Assembly: GCA_012838385.1 (NCBI GenBank)
Contig: DUPL01000121.1
Location: 30,949 to 94,948 of the forward strand
From: Clostridiaceae bacterium
GTDB lineage: Bacteria > Bacillota > Clostridia > UBA1212 > DUPL01
DNA length: 64,000 nt
Reading direction: 5' to 3'
Part shown: one piece after another, positions 42,595 through 50,065 of the stretch
Layout of the letters: each line of letters starts with the position of its first letter
How positions within the stretch are numbered: position 1 is the first letter of the stretch
The notes under the pieces: generated by a model
Database searches by the model: none
What the model was told of the DNA's origin: nothing
What the model saw: the letters and a program-made list of their open reading frames with translations, nothing else
Translations under genes and position numbers: made by a program

Positions 42595-43554
42595 CTACGA
42601 CCTCTCTATAACAAATATGAGAAAAGCAAACCCAACAAGAATCGCATAGTACACAAGTCCAAGCATTATGCCTCCCCTGCCTGAATAAAACTGAATCGAC
42701 TCCGCTCCTAATACCTTTTCATTAAAAATCCTCGCTGCAGGCACTGCAAAGGCAAAGGCAAGTCCCATTCCAATATACCCAAGAGCTGCAGCACTCAAGT
42801 CTTTACTGTTTTCTATGTCATCTATGATGTCTTCAAGCATGTCGTTGAACTGTCCCTTAACAACCTCGTCCCCGCCGTTGTAATATGCATGCCAGATAAG
42901 CTCCAGTAGAAGAGACATATGTATGTTGGAATACTTTCCATCAATAGCGCTGAAGGTGTCCTTTATCCTATCCATATCATTCTGCTTCAGTGCATCGTAT
43001 ATCCTAATCATATCGCCCCTGATGCTCTTGTGGAAATCCTCGATGCTGACACCTATACACTTCACAATATTATTTAGGCTTGCATATCTTGCACTCAAAA
43101 TCCTCAAGGTTTCAGGCATATGGCTTAAAAACCTTTTGTTGGCATACGACGCAAGGAATATAAGGCCGAGACAGACAATGGATGCAAATAGAAGAAGGTA
43201 AAACATTGCAATATACCATAGAGGAAAGAACACCACTGTCAAAACGCCTGCAAGTATCAGAAAAACCAAGACAAACAGAATCAAAAACAACGTAGCATAT
43301 CTCATGTTCACTGCATAGGATTTGGCATTGAATATGGAGAGTTTTAGAGACAGATCTTTCATCAGCCTTGCCAGGAATCTCGATCTGGCAAGAAAAGTAC
43401 ACATACTGTCAACTCTCTTTTCAAACAGGAGTTTTGAATCAACATTTCCATATTTTACTCTGTCTTTGAACTTGACTGCATGATATACACCATATGAAAT
43501 TACCATCACTCCACTTGTGGTGCATATGAATACCAAAGGCAAATACTCAACCAT
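42595..43554 (-). CDS. tadB: TadB-like inner membrane platform protein
   Basis: 319 residues: one N-terminal helix (3-24), a cytoplasmic part, a pair of helices at about 86-130, a longer cytoplasmic helical T2SS-F-like domain (135-260), and two C-terminal helices. This is the TadB topology. Its start overlaps the TadA-like ATPase stop by eight bases, and the TadC-like gene follows three bases after its stop. Confidence 0.72.
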   Translation of the reverse strand: MVEYLPLVFICTTSGVMVISYGVYHAVKFKDRVKYGNVDSKLLFEKRVDSMCTFLARSRFLARLMKDLSLKLSIFNAKSYAVNMRYATLFLILFVLVFLILAGVLTVVFFPLWYIAMFYLLLFASIVCLGLIFLASYANKRFLSHMPETLRILSARYASLNNIVKCIGVSIEDFHKSIRGDMIRIYDALKQNDMDRIKDTFSAIDGKYSNIHMSLLLELIWHAYYNGGDEVVKGQFNDMLEDIIDDIENSKDLSAAALGYIGMGLAFAFAVPAARIFNEKVLGAESIQFYSGRGGIMLGLVYYAILVGFAFLIFVIERS

Positions 43555-45199
43555 TCACATGACTCCCTTCAAATATACTCAACCCTTCTTCCATTACTTC
43601 TGAACTTGCATACCTTGCCAGCTTGTCAAGATAGAAGTCTGATGGAGGCTCCACAAACACCCAATCCTCCCTTTCCATGTCATAACAAACTATCTCCCTA
43701 AGGTGGTACCTTCTTCCAAGAACCAGATCCTTTAACGCCTTTATACCAAGAATGTACAACTTTTTCTCCATCTCCCGCATGTCATCCACATTTGAGCCGA
43801 ACTCGCAGTCCTCTCTGTCTATACATATCTCATGTATGCTCATTACCTTAATCCTCCCATCCTTCAGCCTTCCCAGATGAATAATCAAATCAATACTGCC
43901 CGCAATATCCTCTTCCGCTGTATTCTTGTCGTTGTACATGGATGTCCTAAGCATGAGATTCCGTAGGTTTGGAACAACCTCTTGCGGTGAAAAAGAATGC
44001 ATTGTGGCACAAACGCCAGCATTCAACCTCAATGCACTGTTTACAAGCTCCGCCACCTCTTCAGGCATTGTAATCTCACTGACACAAAGGACATCTCTAG
44101 ATGTCTTTAAAAGATACGCAAAGCATTCGGAGAGGTTCTTTTTGTCATTCTCCACAAGAGTAATTACATTCTTTGACGGATATTTCCTGCTTACCTGCAG
44201 CTCATTCTGTGGGTCCAGTATTCCAATTCCCCAGGAATCCGGGTACTTTTCCAGCATGGAAAGTAGAAAAGTGCTCTTTCCCACTCCCATGTCTGAGCCG
44301 GTGACAAAAAAGCTGCCTCTTCCCGCCTGATTCATAATAAGGAACCTGTAAATCCCATCATTGATTGTGTTATACTTGTCCCTCATTTCTTCAAGAGTAA
44401 TATTCTTCAAATTGAATATTCTCTCATTGTAGTACGCATCATCCGTACTGGGAGTTACTTCGTATCCTGCCACACTTATTCTGTTAAAATTGTTCTTGGA
44501 AGTTACAACAATTGGATTTTGTCTGTCGTAGTTCAGTGATGAGTTCTGCGTTGTTTTCTTCTGAATGTTCAGTATGGTTCCGACACTGTCAAAGGACAAA
44601 AACACAAGTCTTATCTTTCTACCCTTGTATGTAATATAAACATAATCCTTGTTAAGGACACCTATTTCGTTAATATCCTGGTTCTGCAAACTGTCTATGC
44701 AGTCCTGTCCATAGGCAAACGCATACAAAAGAATGGATAAAAATATGCATCTTTCCCTTTTGCTTTTGTATCTCCTTGTTATTGTGTCATCTTTATCCTC
44801 ATTCCTTACTATCTCCCTTAGCTCCACCCAGGTAAGAACGTTTTCCACATGGTATTTGTCAATCATTTCTCCCAATCTTCTATTCTCCAGGAGGAACTCA
44901 AACACTATCTGCGGTTCGTTGTCCAGAATGTTATCAAAGTTAATTATCCCCACCGTTTCCTTGTCCACATCAAATAGTTTACCGGATGACAACACCCTCA
45001 CGTAATAGTCTATTATATTGTTCCTTGCGTCCGCATCTCCTCTTGCAGCCATATCCTTAAGCTCTGTCATCATATTTATGGCAGACTCCGCCTGTTTCAA
45101 ATCTACATGGTAAACGGACATATACAACTCCACATCCGTAAGTATTCCCGAAACCTTGTTAAGAAGCCTTGTCCACTTTATATCCCTTGAAAGACTCAT
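43547..45199 (-). CDS. tadA: TadA/CpaF-family secretion ATPase (divergent)
   Basis: 550 residues. The first 300 residues are an N-terminal region with little visible similarity. The ATPase shows Walker A GSDMGVGKST, the acidic box around DVLCVSEITMPEEV, and the histidine box ATMHSFSP. Typical TadA has GxxGSGKTT, GEIRGxE and STIHANSP, so this copy diverges at each site but keeps the lysine, acidic and histidine residues. It would power assembly of a pilus or secretion through the TadBC platform. It overlaps the CpaB-like gene by four bases. Confidence 0.85.
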   Translation of the reverse strand: MSLSRDIKWTRLLNKVSGILTDVELYMSVYHVDLKQAESAINMMTELKDMAARGDADARNNIIDYYVRVLSSGKLFDVDKETVGIINFDNILDNEPQIVFEFLLENRRLGEMIDKYHVENVLTWVELREIVRNEDKDDTITRRYKSKRERCIFLSILLYAFAYGQDCIDSLQNQDINEIGVLNKDYVYITYKGRKIRLVFLSFDSVGTILNIQKKTTQNSSLNYDRQNPIVVTSKNNFNRISVAGYEVTPSTDDAYYNERIFNLKNITLEEMRDKYNTINDGIYRFLIMNQAGRGSFFVTGSDMGVGKSTFLLSMLEKYPDSWGIGILDPQNELQVSRKYPSKNVITLVENDKKNLSECFAYLLKTSRDVLCVSEITMPEEVAELVNSALRLNAGVCATMHSFSPQEVVPNLRNLMLRTSMYNDKNTAEEDIAGSIDLIIHLGRLKDGRIKVMSIHEICIDREDCEFGSNVDDMREMEKKLYILGIKALKDLVLGRRYHLREIVCYDMEREDWVFVEPPSDFYLDKLARYASSEVMEEGLSIFEGSHVNG

Positions 45200-45879
45200 G
45201 GACCACTCACCTTGTTTACAAGATGCAGCCTTGTATCCAAATATCCTGTTAAAAGAGCATTGTTCAGCGTCCTGAACTCCTCTTCATTCACTGCAAGAAT
45301 TATGGTGTAAAATCCGTCACTGTCCTTCAAATACTCACATTTGCCATTTACATTGGTACACAATATGTCATAAATCCTAATCCTGCTTATGACTTCCTGG
45401 TAGGAACCGTCCGGGAATCTTGCAATTATGTCCACATAGGTTCCCTTCATTGCAAGTTCTCCCACCAGACTTTTAACTTTGAATTCCTTAAGTCTTCTAG
45501 TGCTTGAGAACTCCTCCTCATCCTGTCCTACAAGGTCAAAAGATATCTGCTGCCCTTTAACAACCGTATACTTCAGCATCCTGTCTTTTATCAAATCAAA
45601 ATCACAAACAGCATTCTCAACGATCAGGTTTGCGGGCACTTTAACAACCTCAAAATTATTCCTGTTCACATCAGTTAGAACCACTCCTGACATAAGAGGG
45701 GTTTCTCCCTTGTATGTCAACACATCAACAAATGCGCCCGTACTCTTTTTATACATCTCCTCGTACACAAGGGATGTTTTCTTCTTAACCTGAGGAATTA
45801 TCAAAAAGGTGTACAACGCCGCCAAAAGAGCAAGAGATGCAAGATAAATTGCCACGGTAAAGAAAGCACTCTTCTTCAT
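45196..45879 (-). CDS. cpaB: CpaB/RcpC-like Flp assembly protein with SAF domain
   Basis: 227 residues. One N-terminal helix (about 6-26) is followed by an external SAF/antifreeze-like beta-clip domain, with MSGVVLTDVNRNNFEVVKVP and YTVVKGQQISFDLV typical of CpaB. In other Tad systems CpaB/RcpC helps assemble the outer channel; in Gram-positives it may sit in the wall. It follows the kinase-TadZ gene by four bases. Confidence 0.75.
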   Translation of the reverse strand: MKKSAFFTVAIYLASLALLAALYTFLIIPQVKKKTSLVYEEMYKKSTGAFVDVLTYKGETPLMSGVVLTDVNRNNFEVVKVPANLIVENAVCDFDLIKDRMLKYTVVKGQQISFDLVGQDEEEFSSTRRLKEFKVKSLVGELAMKGTYVDIIARFPDGSYQEVISRIRIYDILCTNVNGKCEYLKDSDGFYTIILAVNEEEFRTLNNALLTGYLDTRLHLVNKVSGP

Positions 45880-45883
45880 ACAA

Positions 45884-47455
45884 TCAACCTCCCACCCGCA
45901 TAAGCTTTGAAATTACAGTATCATAGCTTGACGCAATGTCGCATACATCATCATTTACATAATAGCTTCCCTTGACATTTCTTGAAACAAGTCTTCTTCT
46001 GTCATATGGAATTGCGCCCAAATACTTGCTCCTACCCACAATCATGGAAATACCCGACTCAGGAAGACTTACCTTGTCTATGTAATCCCAGGCCACATAC
46101 CTTAAATTTTCCTCCGATATGTATCCCTTTTGGGACAACCTGTGGTAATATGCACAGCACAATTGTATGTCGTCAACATTGGCATAAGGAACTGCAATTA
46201 CATAGTCTGAATTTAGCATCATTGCATTCTTTACTGGTGACATTAGTCTTTCTTCTGCCGCCACTATTACAAGGTCGAAATTGTTGTATGCCCAGTGACA
46301 GAAATTCCTCACATCCCTGACATCGTGAATTTCAAGTTCATCAAATATGCCACTTCGTGCAATATATAAATTACTGTTTGCGTCAAAGCTTTTTAAAAGG
46401 CCACGCCTTACCCATTCTCTTGCGCTTCTGCCAAGATACGTCTTCATCCCATAATTCAGGCTGAAGATATCGCTCTCCGATACATAGGATGCATTTGATG
46501 TGCCGGAAAGATAATATGTAATAATATTATCCGTATCTGCAAGTTCGAATATGGCTGTTTTGTAATTCAGGAAAGTAGCCGCCACATACGCAAGCTCGCA
46601 GGCAAAACCCATGTTCCCATCCACTGTAACAACAATTCTCTTGTACCGGTTTACATATCTCACACTATTTATTTTTGCATTCACAGAAGTACGGGCATTT
46701 TTCTCCCCTTCTTTAAGGAGTTTAATCTCCCTCTTAAGCTCTTTCACATCAGCAAACCTGTCTTCTGGCTCAAACTTCATGCATTTCTCAAGAACTTTTC
46801 CAAACTTCCCATATTCCTTAAGTCTCTTTCTGTTTACAGGAGGTTTTCCGGACATTGAATAAAGAAGCACTGCGCCTATTGAGTAAATGTCACTTGACAG
46901 CATGGGCTTGCCATACAAAACCTCCGGCGCTGAATATATTTCAGTCCCAAGAACCTTTGTCGTATATTCCTCAATATTCACCGCATTTTCTGATATGTGA
47001 TAAGAAGCTTCAAAGTCGCAAATCCAGATTCTTTCAAGCTTTGAATCCACCAGGATATTGGACGGCTTCAAATCTACAAAAGCGTAGGGACCATCGGAGT
47101 GTTCATGCATTTTTTCAATTACGTCGCACAGAAGCAAACCAAAATCCATGCATTGTTTTCCATCAATGCATCCTTTTTCTTTTATGTACTCTTCCAAGGT
47201 AATGGCCTCAATCCATTCACGGACAAGATACCGAAAATCACCTTCTTCGAAGCTGCATATGAACTTCGGAACAAAATCAAAGGAGAATGAACTAACTACT
47301 TTAACCTCATTAACTCCACAAAGGTCATCACGGTCCCAACGCTTGATGCAAACTTCCTTGTCTGTTGCCATATCAATCGCCCGCTTAACCTTATCAGACG
47401 ATGTATCGTCAATAACCCTAAAGCGCTCACTCAAGCATACTTTCAGCTCACTCAC
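45884..47455 (-). CDS. Ser/Thr protein kinase fused to a TadZ/CpaE-like domain
   Basis: 523 residues from a GTG at 47455 (AGGTGG six bases upstream); the frame is open to 47485 but the promoter leaves no room for that start. Residues 10-250 are a Hanks-type kinase: K38 in EVCIKRW, catalytic D128 in FVDLKPSN, metal-binding D147 in CDFEA, SAPE at 175 and SSDIYSIG. The glycine-rich loop is missing and HRD reads FVD. Residues 270-520 resemble the MinD/ParA-like domain of TadZ/CpaE, but the P-loop reads VDGNMGFAC, without lysine. TadZ normally carries a receiver-like domain at this N-terminal place and positions the Tad machine. The kinase-for-receiver swap suggests control by phosphorylation. It heads the cluster. 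Confidence 0.82.
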   Translation of the reverse strand: MSELKVCLSERFRVIDDTSSDKVKRAIDMATDKEVCIKRWDRDDLCGVNEVKVVSSFSFDFVPKFICSFEEGDFRYLVREWIEAITLEEYIKEKGCIDGKQCMDFGLLLCDVIEKMHEHSDGPYAFVDLKPSNILVDSKLERIWICDFEASYHISENAVNIEEYTTKVLGTEIYSAPEVLYGKPMLSSDIYSIGAVLLYSMSGKPPVNRKRLKEYGKFGKVLEKCMKFEPEDRFADVKELKREIKLLKEGEKNARTSVNAKINSVRYVNRYKRIVVTVDGNMGFACELAYVAATFLNYKTAIFELADTDNIITYYLSGTSNASYVSESDIFSLNYGMKTYLGRSAREWVRRGLLKSFDANSNLYIARSGIFDELEIHDVRDVRNFCHWAYNNFDLVIVAAEERLMSPVKNAMMLNSDYVIAVPYANVDDIQLCCAYYHRLSQKGYISEENLRYVAWDYIDKVSLPESGISMIVGRSKYLGAIPYDRRRLVSRNVKGSYYVNDDVCDIASSYDTVISKLMRVGG

Positions 47456-47491
47456 GAATAACCACCTGCTTCGGTTTTTAGTCACAAATTA

Positions 47492-47520
47492 ATGATATCA
47501 GGTGTTTTTTTCTAAGTCCA
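47492..47520 (-). promoter_or_regulatory. Sigma-A-like promoter of the Tad cluster
   Basis: On the minus strand TGGACT (47515-47520) and TATCAT (47492-47497) are 17 bases apart, upstream of the kinase-TadZ gene. Confidence 0.55.
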
Positions 47521-47571
47521 GCTTGGGCTTATTTCCCAAAAGTGATTTTTAGTTTTGCATTGTATGTAAAT

Positions 47572-47604
47572 AAAAAAACACCGTATCCTCCAAGAAATAC
47601 GGTG
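47572..47604 (-). terminator. Intrinsic terminator of the amidase gene
   Basis: On the minus strand CACCGTAT (47597-47604) pairs with ATACGGTG (47579-47586), followed by seven T residues. It separates the amidase from the Tad cluster. Confidence 0.8.
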
Positions 47605-47665
47605 AAAAGGCTTTGGATTATTTCCCAAAACGCCATATTTTGTTTTTTATGAGTAAAAATTTTTA

Positions 47666-48454
47666 TTAATTTGGTTTGGAAGTTGCATTTGGCTTTGATG
47701 AGGGACCTGGTTTTGGTACATTAACTGTAAAATATTTGTCTATACCCAGCTTTATAGCATTTGCAAGCTTGGTCTGATATGCCTCGTCTATTAACTTCTT
47801 CTCTTCCGCCTCATTAGACAGGAAGCCGCATTCAACTATAACTGTTGTAACCTTGCAATCCTTTGTGATGATAATGTCCTCGCTCTTCATAAGCGCTTCC
47901 CTCTTGTTGGAGGGATCCACATTCTCCCTCAAGGCATCCTGTATGCTAATTGCAAGCTTTTTGCTGGCAGGAGAATTCTTTGTATAGAAGACTTGTGCTC
48001 CGGAATACTTCGTCTGCTTGAACCCATTCATATGAATACTTATAACAATATCGGCATTGGACTCATCCATTAATTTCTTCCTATGCAGCAAATCCTGCCT
48101 TCTTTTTGCAGTATTGGACAGATTATCCCCTTCATAAACCAGAACATCTTCCGTCCTTGTCATAATTACGGTATACCCTGCTTTCTCAAGCAATTCCTTG
48201 AGCTTGAAAGCAATTGCAAGATTCAAATCCTTTTCCTTGGCCCCGCTGTACATGCTTGTGGCACCAGGATCTTCACCACCATGCCCCGGATCCAGAACAA
48301 CCACTTTTCCTTTAGTGTTTAATGTAGGTATTGTGGATGCTTCCACGCCATCCTTCTTGTTGCTTAGTCCCAAATTAACACCAACAATACCGAGTACAAG
48401 TACAAATATCAGAACACTCAGCATTATGTTGCTTCTTTTCAATATTACTATCAA
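47666..48454 (-). CDS. cwlD: N-acetylmuramoyl-L-alanine amidase, CwlD type
   Basis: 262 residues. An N-terminal membrane helix or signal (about 10-30) precedes an Amidase_3 zinc domain with DPGHGGEDPG, SIHMNG and VECGFLSN, which supply the zinc ligands and catalytic glutamate. The size and the DPGATS motif fit CwlD, which cleaves peptide side chains to let muramic-delta-lactam form in spore cortex. The tail is Pro/Ser/Lys-rich. I choose TTG 48454 because AGGGGGTG lies six bases before it; a GTG at 48463 is part of that site. Monocistronic, with its own terminator. Confidence 0.83.
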   Translation of the reverse strand: MIVILKRSNIMLSVLIFVLVLGIVGVNLGLSNKKDGVEASTIPTLNTKGKVVVLDPGHGGEDPGATSMYSGAKEKDLNLAIAFKLKELLEKAGYTVIMTRTEDVLVYEGDNLSNTAKRRQDLLHRKKLMDESNADIVISIHMNGFKQTKYSGAQVFYTKNSPASKKLAISIQDALRENVDPSNKREALMKSEDIIITKDCKVTTVIVECGFLSNEAEEKKLIDEAYQTKLANAIKLGIDKYFTVNVPKPGPSSKPNATSKPN

Positions 48455-48513
48455 TGATGACACCCCCTGTCATACCTTTTGATAAAGCATATTCATAAGG
48501 GAGTGTAAATATA

Positions 48514-49425
48514 CTAGAAAATTTTCAAATCTTCAACATTTCCGCCCATTTGCTCTATGGTGTTAACCACACTGAAAAAGTACCAATTCTGTTCTTTCCT
48601 TTCCTCTTCGCTCATCTCGGTACTATTCACAATTCTATCTCTAAGATCTATGGCATACTTCCTTAAAAGAGGAACGGCTCTGGAATCACCGTAATCAGCT
48701 AACATATAGACAACGATATGTTTTACACTATCATCGTTTATACTCTTGAAGCATCTTCTCAGACATCTGTATGTATCATCACTTTTATGTTTTGTTATTG
48801 CATGTAGAAGATTCAGATACTTCATATCAATTTCATCAATATCATTTAGAAAACCAATCACCTTGTCAAAAGCCTGCATTGTAACAAGGCTTTCAACAAT
48901 ATATTCCAGAATATTGTCATTGGCAGGATGGCACTTCTTGATACCTTCCAAAAGGTCATCCACCAAATCCTCATAAGCCTGGCTTAAAACCACCGCCTGC
49001 CTATATATTTCAAAAGCCTCATATTCATCCTTATCATTGTAAACCTCATTATATGGCTTTGCAATCACATCATCTTGCAGTATATTTTTCACACAGGGCT
49101 TGGTATACTCAATTTCACTCAAGTAGTCAACAAAAAACCTGGGGGCCAGAATAATAAGATTTAGAGAGACAAGCTTTATAACTTCATATGTCTCTTCCTC
49201 GTTTTCAGGTTTCTTTATACTGTACAAGTACTCCTTAGGAATACCACCCAATTCTTCATTAAAAGTATTAAACCATTTTTCCGTAATTTCATCGAAATAT
49301 TCGGTGTAATCGTCAAGACTGCCATCAAAACTTTCCAGCATTTCACTATTATGATACGGATTAATATCAGATATATATTTCGCATACTGCTTTACAAGTG
49401 TTTCCATCGTTCTGTTATCTTCCAT
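48514..49425 (-). CDS. Uncharacterised helical-repeat protein
   Basis: 303 residues, acidic, soluble, almost all helical. The C-terminal third (VKHIVVYMLADYGDSRAVPLLRKY) looks like HEAT/PBS-lyase-type repeats. ATG 49425, preceded by AAAGGAG, overlaps nothing useful further upstream although the frame is open to 49467. It starts one base beyond the stop of the membrane protein, so the two are co-transcribed behind the alpha-CTD/sigma-4 gene. Function unknown. Confidence 0.6.
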   Translation of the reverse strand: MEDNRTMETLVKQYAKYISDINPYHNSEMLESFDGSLDDYTEYFDEITEKWFNTFNEELGGIPKEYLYSIKKPENEEETYEVIKLVSLNLIILAPRFFVDYLSEIEYTKPCVKNILQDDVIAKPYNEVYNDKDEYEAFEIYRQAVVLSQAYEDLVDDLLEGIKKCHPANDNILEYIVESLVTMQAFDKVIGFLNDIDEIDMKYLNLLHAITKHKSDDTYRCLRRCFKSINDDSVKHIVVYMLADYGDSRAVPLLRKYAIDLRDRIVNSTEMSEEERKEQNWYFFSVVNTIEQMGGNVEDLKIF

Positions 49426-49426
49426 C

Positions 49427-50005
49427 TTAGTCTCCTTTGTAAACAAGCTTCTTCTTAATGTCATCAAAATTCTTATTTAAGAATTTCTTACCCCTGTATC
49501 CTCTCAAGTAACCAAAACCTGCCGTAGGAATTACCAAAAGACCAGGCACAATGCTGGTTAGATAATTGACCCTTGGTACAACATTCGGGTCAAAAATCTG
49601 GTACAGCCAGTAAAACGGCATGTACAGTATGATTCTTACATAGTTGTTTACGTTGTTTATAACGAGGTGGGGATGCTGTACAATAAAGTACTTGTCAGCT
49701 ATAAGTATCATAATAACTTCAGCCAGCACCACCAACACGAATCCAACAGAAGCACATACAAAACCTTTGCCTTCGTAAGTTGCACCAATATCCGGGCTTC
49801 TGTCCTTCTCTCCCAAATCATAGAGATTGATGTATATGAAGGAAAGAAGCACCAAGGTTGTTATTATCGAATATATTGACTGTGAAATCGCAAGAGGCAC
49901 TGCAAATGTGAGGTGTATAAGCACCGGGTATGAAGCCCAACTCAGAAAAACACCTAACAGGTAGCAGTATATAAACATTTTTACACCTCGAATATGACCT
50001 TTCAT
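49427..50005 (-). CDS. Uncharacterised membrane protein
   Basis: 192 residues with about five predicted membrane helices (near 8-28, 34-58, 82-104, 118-136, 145-165) and a basic cytoplasmic tail. I do not recognise the family. It follows the alpha-CTD/sigma-4 protein by 60 bases and immediately precedes the helical-repeat gene. Confidence 0.6.
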   Translation of the reverse strand: MKGHIRGVKMFIYCYLLGVFLSWASYPVLIHLTFAVPLAISQSIYSIITTLVLLSFIYINLYDLGEKDRSPDIGATYEGKGFVCASVGFVLVVLAEVIMILIADKYFIVQHPHLVINNVNNYVRIILYMPFYWLYQIFDPNVVPRVNYLTSIVPGLLVIPTAGFGYLRGYRGKKFLNKNFDDIKKKLVYKGD

Positions 50006-50065
50006 AAAACCACCAGTTAATCTTCCATTTTAATACTATAGTATTCCTAATATACAGGAATATAT

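Noticed and set aside
47530..47630. A short repeated TATTTCCCAAAA on both sides of the terminator
   Set aside because: Only two copies of about 12 bases in AT-rich DNA; no target-site duplication or other structure supports a mobile element or operator.
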